Assembly (NCBI RefSeq): GCF_000765235.1
Contig: NZ_JPJG01000061.1
Span: forward strand, 1 to 41,414
Length of the DNA: 41,414 bases
Reading direction: 5' to 3'
DNA from: Oscillibacter sp. ER4
GTDB lineage: Bacteria > Bacillota > Clostridia > Oscillospirales > Oscillospiraceae
Part shown: one piece after another, positions 1-7,692 of the stretch
How positions within the stretch are numbered: position 1 is the first letter of the stretch
How the letters are laid out: the number at the start of each line of letters is the position of its first letter
Program-made: the position numbers and the translations under genes
Notes under the pieces: model-generated
Databases searched by the model: none
What the model was told of the DNA's origin: nothing
What the model saw: only the letters and a program-made list of their open reading frames with translations

Positions 1-90
1 CGGATACTTCGAGAGGAGTAAGTCCGGTTCCGAGGGAGGGTGTAGGAAACCTACCGCCAGCGGCGGCAAGGCGCCTTTACCCTACCCTAC
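1..90 (+). ncRNA. Group II intron 3' end (domains V and VI)
   Basis: Bases 1-30 fit the 34-nt domain V hairpin of a bacterial group II intron with its first four bases (GAGC) cut off by the window: a CGGAT stem start, a GAGA loop, and an ATCCGGTTC-like 3' strand (AGTCCGGTTC). Bases 31-90 can fold as domain VI, pairing around GGGTGTAGG with CCTTTACCC, and end in a pyrimidine-rich ACCCTAC, a usual intron 3' terminus. Immediately after base 90 the reading frame of a VirB4 protein resumes. The maturase gene would lie upstream of the window. The exact splice point is inferred. Confidence 0.72.
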
Positions 91-348
91 GAATGTCTGC
101 TATCCAATACGGCGCGGATGATGTTCGCAAACTCCGAGTTCCTGCTGATGCTCAATCAGGCCACCACCGACCGGGAGCAGCTTGCCCGACTGCTGGGTGC
201 ATCGGATACGCAAATGAGCTATGTGGACAATGCCCCGGCTGGCCACGGGCTCATCAAGGTGGGCGGGGCCATCGTGCCTTTCGCCAATGAGCTGCCCAAA
301 AATACAGAACTGTACCGCTTAATGTCAACACGCCCCGGTGAGGACTGA
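91..348 (+). CDS. virB4: VirB4-type conjugation ATPase, C-terminal exon
   Basis: The frame reads ECLLSNTARMMFANSEFLLM and continues to LYRLMSTRPGED, the typical C-terminus of VirB4/TraE-family ATPases of Firmicute conjugative elements. These ATPases power the type IV secretion channel at the inner face of the membrane. The same frame has a stop in the intron (bases 19-21), so the gene is split and needs intron splicing to make a full protein. The first Met in the frame is at 118, but family conservation runs back to base 91. Only 85 codons are in the window. The stop overlaps the ribosome site of the next gene, so the two are probably coupled. Confidence 0.82.
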   Translation, partial: ECLLSNTARMMFANSEFLLMLNQATTDREQLARLLGASDTQMSYVDNAPAGHGLIKVGGAIVPFANELPKNTELYRLMSTRPGED

Positions 349-352
349 CGCC

Positions 353-2275
353 ATGCGGGACTTGAAGATCAGACCCGGCATGGATACGCCCAAGGCAAAG
401 CTGAAGAACCCCGCGCCCAAGGACGCGGATTCCATTCTGAAAAAGCACATGGACAAGCGGCAGCAAGAGAAAGAACCGGAAAACCGTGATCCTGTACGTT
501 ATGCCACTGACCGTGCGGAAGAAAGTATGCGCCGCGGCGCAGCCGCAGCCGCCAACAGCTCCTGGCGTATGATAAAACGCTATCGGGAGAAACAACGGCA
601 AGGCAAAGAAAATGTGCAACAGAGCTACAAAACGGACGATGCTGCGACGGTAGAGAGTGATCTGCACAGTCCCACAGTACAATATGATAATTTATCGCCG
701 TCAACCTCTGTACGAAGTGAAGCGGGCTCATACCCTCTCGAGAGTTCACAAGATGCAGAGGCCACGCCCCCGCGGGAGCGGGGGCGGCAAAAAGCTGTGC
801 AAGACGCAAAGACCACTTATCGGCGGCACCTTGCCGAAAAAAGAACAACAGATCGGCGCATTACACCACCGCAGCCTAACCGCGGCGGTGCGATGGCCAC
901 TCCGCAAAAAGGCAATCAGGGGGCGTCGGTTAAGAGTGGCCCTGCCCCAAAGGATGGGCGGGCCTTGGCCAAGGCCCCACGCACCATGCGTGTTAGGCAA
1001 GCCACACATACAACACAGTCTGAAACGATCATTGCACGCCAAACGCGGGCAGCGGCGCAGAGAAAAGTGCAGCAGACAATGCTTCGGGATGCCACGAAGG
1101 ATAACGGCAATACTGCAAAAAAGCTGAGCAGAACAGCGGTGCAGGCGGTGAAGACTGTGGGCAGAGGGGTAGCATCTGCCGGCAATTCGATCCTGACAGC
1201 AGGCGGCGGCGCGGCGGTACTGGTGCTGCTTCTGATGGTGATTCTTGTGGCTGTCATTGTTGCTTCACCTTTTGGAATCCTCTTTTCCAACGAGAGCCGG
1301 GAAGCGGGCGTCGTACCGATCTCTGCCGCGGTGGCGCAGGTCAATTATGAGTACAACGAGCGGTTGGAGGAATTGCAAACAGCGGACAGCTACGACTCCA
1401 TCTCCGTGACCGGGCGGTCTGCCGATTGGATAGAGGTGCTGGCGGTATTCGCTGTGAAGGTTGCCGGAGCAGATGTAGATGCCGCAGACGTGGCCACCAT
1501 GGATGCCGACCGCATCGCTCGCCTGAAAGCGGTCTTTTGGGACATGACCGCAATCACAACGGAGGTGGAAACGATCAACCATCCCGGCAGCGGTGATCGT
1601 GACGGCTGGACGGAACGAAACCTCTATATCACCATTACCGCAAAAACGGCAGAGGAGATGAAAACCGCGTATCATTTCAACCGTAACCAAATCGCGGCAC
1701 TGGACGAGCTGCTGGAGCAGCGGGATCTCCTGCGGGAGCTGATCGAGGATGTGTACTCCGTCAGCGGGGATACGGCGGCGCTGATCCGCAATCTGACGGA
1801 AGATCTATCGCCGGAGCGCGAGGCGGTGGTACGCACCGCCTGTTCTCTTGTCGGCAAGGTGAACTATTTTTGGGGCGGAAAGAGCCTCGTGATCGGCTGG
1901 GACGCCCGATGGGGTGAGCTGCGGCTGGTCACGGCGGCAGGCAGCTCCACCACGGGGACCTACCGCCCCTACGGACTGGATTGCAGCGGCTTTGTGGATT
2001 GGGTTTTCTACAACCAGTCTGGCGGCAGCTATGTCATCGGCCACGGCGGCGGAGCCACCATGCAGCACAGCCATTGCACCGATATTTCGTGGGCGGACGC
2101 ACAGCCCGGTGACTTGGTGTTCTACCCGGATAATTCCCATGTGGGCATCATTGGCGGCAAAGATGCCAATGGCGAATTGCTAATCATTCACTGCGCCAGC
2201 GGCTATAACAATGTGGTTATTACTGGTCTGGAGGGCTTCACCTCTATCGCAAGGCCCGACTACTACACAAACTGA
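353..2275 (+). CDS. Membrane-anchored NlpC/P60 peptidoglycan hydrolase of the conjugation machinery
   Basis: A 640-residue protein with three parts. The first 285 residues are charged, Lys/Arg/Gln-rich and probably cytoplasmic. A single membrane segment lies at about 286-310. The outside part ends in an NlpC/P60 domain. Visible catalytic residues are Cys544 (in LDCSGFVDW), His596 (in SHVGIIGG) and His613 (in IIHCASG). The family cuts peptide stems of peptidoglycan; in Gram-positive ICEs such proteins open the wall for the mating channel (VirB1-like role). I chose ATG 353 because GGTGAGG lies 9 bases upstream; a GTG at 338 is in frame but lacks such a site. It follows virB4 directly, as in Tn916-like and related ICEs. 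Confidence 0.85.
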   Translation: MRDLKIRPGMDTPKAKLKNPAPKDADSILKKHMDKRQQEKEPENRDPVRYATDRAEESMRRGAAAAANSSWRMIKRYREKQRQGKENVQQSYKTDDAATVESDLHSPTVQYDNLSPSTSVRSEAGSYPLESSQDAEATPPRERGRQKAVQDAKTTYRRHLAEKRTTDRRITPPQPNRGGAMATPQKGNQGASVKSGPAPKDGRALAKAPRTMRVRQATHTTQSETIIARQTRAAAQRKVQQTMLRDATKDNGNTAKKLSRTAVQAVKTVGRGVASAGNSILTAGGGAAVLVLLLMVILVAVIVASPFGILFSNESREAGVVPISAAVAQVNYEYNERLEELQTADSYDSISVTGRSADWIEVLAVFAVKVAGADVDAADVATMDADRIARLKAVFWDMTAITTEVETINHPGSGDRDGWTERNLYITITAKTAEEMKTAYHFNRNQIAALDELLEQRDLLRELIEDVYSVSGDTAALIRNLTEDLSPEREAVVRTACSLVGKVNYFWGGKSLVIGWDARWGELRLVTAAGSSTTGTYRPYGLDCSGFVDWVFYNQSGGSYVIGHGGGATMQHSHCTDISWADAQPGDLVFYPDNSHVGIIGGKDANGELLIIHCASGYNNVVITGLEGFTSIARPDYYTN

Positions 2276-2280
2276 CAGGA

Positions 2281-2305
2281 AGGACCGGCGCGATGCGCCG
2301 GTCCT
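2281..2305 (+). terminator. Hairpin after the NlpC/P60 gene
   Basis: A perfect 11-bp stem, AGGACCGGCGC with GCGCCGGTCCT, has a 3-base loop and begins 5 bases after the stop codon. It is followed by ATTTATT, which is only moderately T-rich, so termination may be partial before the metalloprotease gene 26 bases further on. Confidence 0.6.
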
Positions 2306-2330
2306 ATTTATTGTGAAATGGGGGAAAACG

Positions 2331-3392
2331 ATGAGAAAGAAATTGACGGTATGCTGTACCGCATTTTTGCTGGCGCTGTTGCTGACGGTTCCTGCATTGG
2401 CGGCATCCAGTGCATTTCAGGACGTGCCGGAAACTGCGGACTGCTACGAGAGTGTGATATATCTTGCGGACCATGAGATCACGCAAGGCACAGGGAACGG
2501 ATGCTTCTCCCCAAATGCACCGGTGACGGTGCGGCAGTGGGCGATGATGCTCTGCCGGGCCTATGATATGAAGGTCGAGGGCAGCTCATGGAGCGAACTG
2601 AGCCAAAGCGCTGTGGAGCAATCCTACCGGAAGAACTGGCTGAACGAAACCGCACTTTCCGCGCCCAATATCCAGCTATGCCGGGGAGCGCTGCTCAAAA
2701 GCGCCTTTGCCGCAGCCAAGATCCCCGTTTACGACAGCGTACTCTATGCGGGCGGCGTGTCGCTGCCCGATCATGAAAACTGCATCCGCATCGGGAAGGA
2801 GCTTCAGCTCTGCGGCGAGGCGAACACTGCAAATGAGATCGTCACCCGCAGGGACGCTGCCATGCTCCTTCACGCCATCCTGACCAGAGCCTTCACCTTG
2901 GAGGCTCCGCCCGCGCCGGTGGCTCTGGTAAACGCGGCAGGCGTCAACATCAATGACTACCTGGTGGCGCTGCGGCAGATGCCGGAGCCGATGCTTGCCG
3001 CCTTTAACGCCGCCGGCTGGACATACCGTATCGACTTCGACTACATCAGCGACCTCAGCAAGCAGCTAAACATTAGCTGCATTGGAGCCACCAACTACAG
3101 CCAGAAAACCATCTATCTCTCGGAAGCCAGCGCGACGCTCCATGAATTCGGACATTTCCTCGATTGGACGCTGGGAATCCCTGCGGAGCATGAGCAGCTA
3201 TATCTGGCGGAGGCGCAGAACTCCGGGCTGCGGGATTATTCCAAAACCAACGCCAGGGAATACTTCGCAGACAGCTTTGACTACTGGATCGCGTACAGCG
3301 GCAGCGAAAAACGCATGGAAACCTTTCGGAATGCCGCGCCGCAGACCTGGGCCTACTTTGAGGCGCTGGAGAAAAACAACTGGAGAAGCTGA
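2331..3392 (+). CDS. Secreted SLH-like / anthrax-lethal-factor-type zinc metalloprotease
   Basis: A 353-residue exported protein. Residues 1-23 are a signal peptide ending ALAAS. Residues about 25-75 look like one SLH domain (FQDVPETADCYESVIYLADH). The C-terminal 150 residues carry HEFGH at 271-275 with a downstream Glu in REYFADSFDYW (about residue 310), the gluzincin layout HExxH...E. HEFGH and the following spacing are typical of the ATLF domain of anthrax lethal factor and Pro-Pro endopeptidases, which cut proteins outside the cell. Start ATG 2331 begins the signal peptide; the frame is open further upstream but without signal. It sits next to the conjugation wall hydrolase, so it may trim surface proteins at mating contacts (inference). 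Confidence 0.7.
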   Translation: MRKKLTVCCTAFLLALLLTVPALAASSAFQDVPETADCYESVIYLADHEITQGTGNGCFSPNAPVTVRQWAMMLCRAYDMKVEGSSWSELSQSAVEQSYRKNWLNETALSAPNIQLCRGALLKSAFAAAKIPVYDSVLYAGGVSLPDHENCIRIGKELQLCGEANTANEIVTRRDAAMLLHAILTRAFTLEAPPAPVALVNAAGVNINDYLVALRQMPEPMLAAFNAAGWTYRIDFDYISDLSKQLNISCIGATNYSQKTIYLSEASATLHEFGHFLDWTLGIPAEHEQLYLAEAQNSGLRDYSKTNAREYFADSFDYWIAYSGSEKRMETFRNAAPQTWAYFEALEKNNWRS

Positions 3393-3400
3393 CAACCCTA

Positions 3401-3652
3401 CTATTTCCGGGGCCGTGGTGAATTGCGCCGTTCCCTCTGTATCCGCGCCGCACAGCAGGCGATCATTTCCTCCGGCATCGGGACCGCACCGGCGTACGGA
3501 ATCTCGGAGACGATACCGGTGTCCCTTGGCTGCGCCATGAGGATGGCAAGGCTGATTTCCCTGCGGACTTCTTCCACGCTGATCCCTTCACGCGCGGCGA
3601 TGACTTCCATGGCGCGTCGCGCTGCGGCAAGCTGCTTGGCATTTGTTTTCAT
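3401..3652 (-). CDS. Small conserved protein with SVEEVRREI-type helices
   Basis: An 83-residue basic protein. Its core, AREGISVEEVRREISLAI, followed by an IPYAG...PMPEEMIACCA tail, resembles a family of small Firmicute proteins often named for the C-terminal part of Spo0A; I do not trust that name as a function. It has a clear ribosome site (AGGAGGG, 7 bases before ATG). It converges on the metalloprotease gene with an 8-base gap. A 20-bp inverted repeat at 3688-3707, 36 bp before the start, matches one in front of the neighbouring XRE gene, so both are probably controlled by that repressor. Confidence 0.7.
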   Translation of the reverse strand: MKTNAKQLAAARRAMEVIAAREGISVEEVRREISLAILMAQPRDTGIVSEIPYAGAVPMPEEMIACCAARIQRERRNSPRPRK

Positions 3653-3687
3653 ACGGTTTCCCTCCTGATATTTCTCTTAGCGGTATT

Positions 3688-3707
3688 TATCGCTTAACTT
3701 AACGATA
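3688..3707. promoter_or_regulatory. Putative XRE operator, site 1
   Basis: TATCGCTTAACTTAACGATA, an imperfect inverted repeat with TATCG/CGATA ends. It lies just downstream (on the minus strand) of a -10-like TATATT and 36 bp upstream of the small gene start. It matches the sites at 3763-3782 and 4171-4190. Confidence 0.6.
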
Positions 3708-3762
3708 ATATAACATAGACATGAGGGGAAAACCGTCGAACACGGTCGAAAGCAGGAAGTTT

Positions 3763-3782
3763 TATCGTTCAATAAAACGATA
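3763..3782. promoter_or_regulatory. Putative XRE operator, site 2
   Basis: TATCGTTCAATAAAACGATA, with arms TATCGTT and AACGATA. It is the best palindrome of the three related 20-bp sites and lies between the XRE stop codon and the promoter region of the small gene, as if for cooperative binding with site 1. Confidence 0.55.
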
Positions 3783-3823
3783 GCGGACGAAAAAAGAGGA
3801 AGCCTGCAAAGGCTTCCTCTGTA

Positions 3824-4138
3824 TCAGGTCTGATCGTGGTTCATGGCGCGCATGGTCTGCAAAACCGCGTCCTTCTGCTGGGGAGTCAGATTCACCCAGT
3901 TATCAAAAAGCTCATTCAATTCCGGCGTCAGCTCCACCATTTCGCCCTCTGCGAAGAACTGAGAAAGCGAGATGCCGAAAGATGTACAGATCGCTTCCAG
4001 CGTACTGATGGAGGGAATCGTATTGCGGTGATAGATATTCGCAATGGTAGAGTTGGAAAGACCGCAATTTTTGGCCAGCCGGTATTCTGACCATCCGCGC
4101 TCGTCCAGTAGTTGATGCAGCCGCTGAAGCGTGTCCAT
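3824..4138 (-). CDS. XRE-family HTH transcriptional repressor
   Basis: A 104-residue protein with an N-terminal HTH_3 domain (residues about 5-60: YRLAKNCGLSNSTIANIYHR is helix-turn-helix, then TLEAICTSFGISLSQFF) and a short helical tail (LTPQQKDAVLQTMRAM). Such regulators act as dimers on inverted repeats and often govern mobile-element genes. Ribosome site AAAGGTGA lies 8 bases before the ATG. A TATCG...TGATA repeat lies 33 bp upstream of its start, which suggests self-repression. Neither ICE excision nor transfer genes are next to it in the window, so its regulon is not clear beyond the small gene at 3401. Confidence 0.88.
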   Translation of the reverse strand: MDTLQRLHQLLDERGWSEYRLAKNCGLSNSTIANIYHRNTIPSISTLEAICTSFGISLSQFFAEGEMVELTPELNELFDNWVNLTPQQKDAVLQTMRAMNHDQT

Positions 4139-4170
4139 AGTTTCGTCACCTTTCTTTCCTGTATATATTT

Positions 4171-4190
4171 TATCGTTTCATTGAATGATA
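4171..4190. promoter_or_regulatory. Putative XRE operator, site 3 (autoregulation)
   Basis: TATCGTTTCATTGAATGATA, 33 bp upstream of the XRE start and next to a TATTATAT -10-like run. A further half-site TATCATT lies at 4216-4222. The three full sites share TATCG at one end and GATA at the other. Confidence 0.6.
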
Positions 4191-4273
4191 TAATATTGTT
4201 TACTTGTATGCGATATATCATTTAATAAGACGGCAAAGGCAACGAAAACAGGTAAAAACCCCACGGACAGACA

Positions 4274-4314
4274 AATCCGCCCCTGTCAGGCTCAACGCTT
4301 GACAGGGGCGGATT
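4274..4314. terminator. Strong terminator downstream of LuxR regulator A
   Basis: A 15-bp perfect stem (AATCCGCCCCTGTCA with TGACAGGGGCGGATT) and an 11-base loop, 9 bases beyond the stop of the minus-strand regulator. T-rich tails on both sides allow action in both directions. Confidence 0.8.
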
Positions 4315-4323
4315 GTTTCTTGT

Positions 4324-5982
4324 TTAGTTCTGTGCTTCTCGCTCCTGACGCAGAAGCGCGATGCAGATTTTGAGCTGATAGGCTTTGTGGATACCCAACT
4401 TTCTGTAAATGTTCTTGCGGTGTGTGGCGATGGTGCTTTCCGAGCAGTTCCGTTGTTCGGAAAGCTCACGGGGGCTGCTGCCATCGGCCAGGGCCTCCAA
4501 AATCTCCCGCTCTGTCGGCGTCAGCATATCATAGCCCACCAGGAACATCTCATAGGTCGCCGGATCGATCTCGGATTTCCGGAAGTAGGCCAGTCGCTGG
4601 GCGTCGGCCTGCGCCGCTTCAAACTGCCCTTGCAGCTCTTCATTCTTATCCAAAAGCTGCACGGCCTGCTCCTGCACAGTCTGCTTTTCCTGTTCCAGCG
4701 TGGTGATGATCTTCTCATTCTCCCGATCCTGCGCCTGCAGCGTGGCGGAGATCGGTTCAAAGTCCGAAAACGCCATCTGCTCGCCGCCGCGGTCCTCGTC
4801 CCGCAGCCGATCCAGATCCCGATGCACCGGAGCAAGATACCGGCGCGCCAGATACAGACAGCAAACGATGGCAGAAAACAGCAGCAGCGCCGAAAGCAAC
4901 ACCGTCTGCATAATATTTTTGGCAACAGCGAGATTGTAATCCTCTTTCGGGATCAGCACCGCCAGCGTGTGGGGCGTTCCATCGCCCTTTGCCGCGGTAA
5001 GGCTTTTCACCATGCCGACAAAAGAAAAACCGTCGCCGTTCAGGGACACCAAACCGCTGCTCATGGGTTTAACGGTGAGAGCTTCGGGGGGAACATAGCA
5101 GAAGCCTTCCTCCGTATAGGTCATCAGGGCAGCTCCCGCGTCTAAGGTGTCGCCGCTCTCCGTGGTCAGCAGGCAGGCGAGGTGGCTGAGGTTGGAGGGC
5201 TGGTCATAGCGTGCGGAAAAGAAGGACTGGTTGATGGCGAAGCCGCACATTCCATAGATCGTGCCGTCTGCCCCGATCATGGGGATCGTCAGCAAAACCG
5301 CCTTTTCCGAGGTCCCCGGCAGCGTAACAAGGTCAGTGGTGCGGCGGGAATCGGCAATCGGGGCGGCAGCCTGTACGGTATGCTCCGCGTAATTGGGGAA
5401 CTGCCCAATATGGAATTCCTGGGCCCACTTCCGGTGCGGCATGACGTTGTGCGCTTTGCCCACGCTGGCAATGCCCCGGAACAGCAGCAGGTTATTGGTC
5501 ACGCGCCCCGCGTTTGCCCGTTGCACATAGAGGCCGCTGCGGGCATCCGCTGTATCCCCGTCACTCATGGAGCTCTCCAAAACGACGAACGCGCCGGAGC
5601 AGTCCGCCTGTCGGACATACTGGCTCAGCGGCTCCAGCATGGCGTCCTCCACCGCTTTGGTCGCCTCCACATTCCCGTCCAAATCCTCAAAGGAGATGCC
5701 CTGCTGTACCAACGTGTCCTCCAGCAGCGCGGTCATATCCTCGGATAGAAGGATGCTCATAACGGAGACATTGTGCCACAGGGATTCCATATCGTTCTGA
5801 AAGAACTCCATCTGGAGATCCAGCGCCTTTTTGATCTCGGCCTTGGGACTGCTCAAGCGGCCAAACAGGGTGAGTCCCGCATAAAGCGCCGCAACCAGCA
5901 GCACCGCCAGCACGATCATGTAGCCGATGAGCTTATGCCGCATGGAGCGCCGCGCGTTTTTCAGATAGGACGATACCTGCAT
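4324..5982 (-). CDS. Membrane-spanning LuxR-type regulator A (extracellular sensor + HTH)
   Basis: A 552-residue one-component receptor. Membrane segment 1 is at about 18-40. About 310 outside residues follow, Cache-like in style, with GTIYGMCGFAI near the end. Membrane segment 2 is at about 356-378, then a coiled coil at about 415-465. A LuxR/GerE HTH lies at about 487-545, with LTPTEREILEALADG and STIATHRKNIYRKLGI. There is no kinase or receiver, so ligand binding outside would act directly on the DNA-binding domain. I chose ATG 5982 because AGGTGA lies 5 bases upstream; a GTG at 5991 is poorer. It lies 40 bp after binding protein A on the same strand, and regulator B at 12513 is a diverged copy with the same layout. 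Confidence 0.85.
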   Translation of the reverse strand: MQVSSYLKNARRSMRHKLIGYMIVLAVLLVAALYAGLTLFGRLSSPKAEIKKALDLQMEFFQNDMESLWHNVSVMSILLSEDMTALLEDTLVQQGISFEDLDGNVEATKAVEDAMLEPLSQYVRQADCSGAFVVLESSMSDGDTADARSGLYVQRANAGRVTNNLLLFRGIASVGKAHNVMPHRKWAQEFHIGQFPNYAEHTVQAAAPIADSRRTTDLVTLPGTSEKAVLLTIPMIGADGTIYGMCGFAINQSFFSARYDQPSNLSHLACLLTTESGDTLDAGAALMTYTEEGFCYVPPEALTVKPMSSGLVSLNGDGFSFVGMVKSLTAAKGDGTPHTLAVLIPKEDYNLAVAKNIMQTVLLSALLLFSAIVCCLYLARRYLAPVHRDLDRLRDEDRGGEQMAFSDFEPISATLQAQDRENEKIITTLEQEKQTVQEQAVQLLDKNEELQGQFEAAQADAQRLAYFRKSEIDPATYEMFLVGYDMLTPTEREILEALADGSSPRELSEQRNCSESTIATHRKNIYRKLGIHKAYQLKICIALLRQEREAQN

Positions 5983-6022
5983 GGCCTTCACCTACCTTGA
6001 TGGAAAGTTACGGAAAAGTGAT

Positions 6023-7351
6023 TTACTGGATGGAGCGGAACAGCGCCCAGGTCTCCTCCGCCAGCGCCTCCACATCCTCGCCGGCAACGGCTCGCTGGGG
6101 CAGCTCCTGCTGCATCTGCCGCAGGCCGTCATACAGGGTATGGACCTTGGAATAGTAATCCGTGAAGCGCACTTCGGCCAGCGGGGTATAGGTTTCCTGC
6201 ATGGTCTTGAGGGCGGCGTAGAGATTGGCATAGCCCTGATCGGCAAATTCTACTTCGTCAATGGAATCAAAGGCCCCGTTCCGCACCGGCATATAGCCGG
6301 TAGAGGTCACGAAGTCCAGATTGCGCTGCTTCTCCGTCAGCCAATGGGCAAACAGGCTGGCGGCCTCCGCCTTCTGTTCTGTGGTCTTGTAGGCGCACAG
6401 GCCCACGCCCGCCTGCGTCATCAACGGCTCCGCCCCCTCTGTCATGGGCAGGGGGACCACCTGCAGGTCCATCGGCTCGCTATGGCCGTCCTCATAGGTG
6501 ACGGTATCATTATAATAGAGGATCGCCGCCGAGGAGCCAAGGCCGGAGAGCACCTCGCCGGTCATCACCTGGGTATTGGAATAGAGATCGGACACCACGA
6601 TATGCCCCTGGGCCAGCGCACGGGCAAACTGCATCCAGCTCTCCTTGAAAACGGCGTTGTCGAAGTCATACCAGCCGTCTTCCGTGTAGAAATCCTCTGC
6701 GCCATGCTCCAGTGCGTTCAGCTCCACGGCGCGGATGGGATAGTCCATGGCGCAGAAGGGCTCCGTACCGTTCGTCCAGTCATAGAACTTCCCGGCAGCG
6801 TCATAGAATCCCTCCCAGGTGGAGAGATCGTCATAGGTCACGCCGGTGGCCTCGGAAAAGCGGGTAAAGCCCGTGCCGTTGAGCATGAGCAGCTGCGTGG
6901 ATTTGGACAGGGGGAACACCAGCAGTTTGCCGTCATCTGCTTCGCCGTCGGCAAGGAAACCGGACACAAATTCACCCTGTTCCTTCTCCGTGAAATAGTC
7001 ATTCCAGTCCAGCAGATTGTCCTCGCCTAGGGCGATGGCGTCTCCGATGTGGCAGGTGAAGAGGTCCGGCATCTCCTGCGCGGAATCCCCCTGTGTCTCC
7101 AACAAAAAGCCGCCGATCTTCGCGGCGCTGCTCAGTTCCGTCACCTTGACGCGGACGCCCTGCTCCTTCCCCTCGGTGCGGTTGAATTCCTCCACCAGCG
7201 TGTCCATCGGGGAACCGGCCTGCTCGCCGTATACGTGCCACATCGTCAGCTCCACCGGCTCCTTGGGCGAGAGCAGGGACTTGTTTCCGCAGCCCGTCAG
7301 GGCAAATATCAGGATGAAAGCCATGAGAATGGCGTAACCTTGCTTTTTCAC
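6023..7351 (-). CDS. Solute-binding lipoprotein A (ABC extracellular family 1)
   Basis: A 442-residue protein starting with a lipoprotein signal whose lipobox is LTGC (Cys about 20). The mature part has the extracellular solute-binding family 1 look: VELTMWHVYG, a FNRTEGKEQGVRVKV strand, STWEGFYDAAGKF, and a C-terminal NLDFVTSTGYMPVRNGAF motif near the hinge. These proteins usually feed sugars or peptides to an ABC importer, but no permease or ATPase gene is nearby. It precedes membrane regulator A by 40 bp. Start GTG 7351 has GGAGG 8 bases upstream; a TTG further out is in frame. Binding protein B at 11153 is a clear paralogue, sharing WHVYG, EFNRT, TWEG, LYY, VTYED and DFVTS.GYMPV. Confidence 0.88.
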   Translation of the reverse strand: MKKQGYAILMAFILIFALTGCGNKSLLSPKEPVELTMWHVYGEQAGSPMDTLVEEFNRTEGKEQGVRVKVTELSSAAKIGGFLLETQGDSAQEMPDLFTCHIGDAIALGEDNLLDWNDYFTEKEQGEFVSGFLADGEADDGKLLVFPLSKSTQLLMLNGTGFTRFSEATGVTYDDLSTWEGFYDAAGKFYDWTNGTEPFCAMDYPIRAVELNALEHGAEDFYTEDGWYDFDNAVFKESWMQFARALAQGHIVVSDLYSNTQVMTGEVLSGLGSSAAILYYNDTVTYEDGHSEPMDLQVVPLPMTEGAEPLMTQAGVGLCAYKTTEQKAEAASLFAHWLTEKQRNLDFVTSTGYMPVRNGAFDSIDEVEFADQGYANLYAALKTMQETYTPLAEVRFTDYYSKVHTLYDGLRQMQQELPQRAVAGEDVEALAEETWALFRSIQ

Positions 7352-7389
7352 CGCTATGTCCTCCACATACAAACACTTGTCCGCAAAAA

Positions 7390-7404
7390 CGCCGCTTTCC
7401 GGCG
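7390..7404 (-). terminator. Possible leader attenuator of binding protein A
   Basis: On the minus strand CGCCG-GAAAG-CGGCG is followed at once by TTTTT, between the likely promoter region and the GTG start at 7351. The stem is only 5 GC pairs, so it may be a weak intrinsic terminator in the leader or chance. Confidence 0.3.
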
Positions 7405-7430
7405 ATTTTTGAAAATTTTTTTCGTCTGTC

Positions 7431-7455
7431 TACCCTAAATCGAGGTTTTAGGGTA
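7431..7455. promoter_or_regulatory. Perfect 9-bp inverted repeat in the divergent promoter region
   Basis: TACCCTAAA and TTTAGGGTA are separated by 7 bases. The repeat lies 80 bp upstream of binding protein A and in the intergenic space shared with the plus-strand zinc-ribbon operon. It has the form of a dimer operator, and a membrane LuxR regulator is the obvious candidate ligand. I saw no second copy in the window. Apart from this and the hairpin at 7555, I see no gene in 7352-7692. Confidence 0.5.
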
Positions 7456-7554
7456 TGACAAGATTTTAAATCTATGGTACAAAACAGGCAGACGGGGAGG
7501 CGAGATCGCCGTTTGGCTCCCGTCAATGAACAGAGAATCGTGAAAGAGGTACCC

Positions 7555-7585
7555 CTTTCGGTTGGAGCGAAGCTCCAACTGAAAG
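7555..7585. repeat. 14-bp stem hairpin in the divergent intergenic region
   Basis: CTTTCGGTTGGAGC pairs with GCTCCAACTGAAAG (one G-T pair) around a GAA loop. No T-run follows, so it is not a usual terminator. It may be a 5' leader structure of the zinc-ribbon operon or the remnant of a mobile-element end; nothing nearby decides this. Confidence 0.45.
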
Positions 7586-7692
7586 ATCGCTCGACGCTCT
7601 ATATCCTGTCGAGCCGACCGCCTCGTTAGGCATTGTAGCATATTCCACGACAGCTTTACAAGACGAAATGAAAAAAGAAAGGAGGAATGCGG

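Noticed and set aside
93-290. Plus-strand frame starting at 93 over the VirB4 exon
   Set aside because: The frame starting at base 91 matches VirB4; this one is a shifted reading.
7555-7585. IS200/IS605-type element end
   Set aside because: There is a hairpin but no transposase and no partner end nearby.
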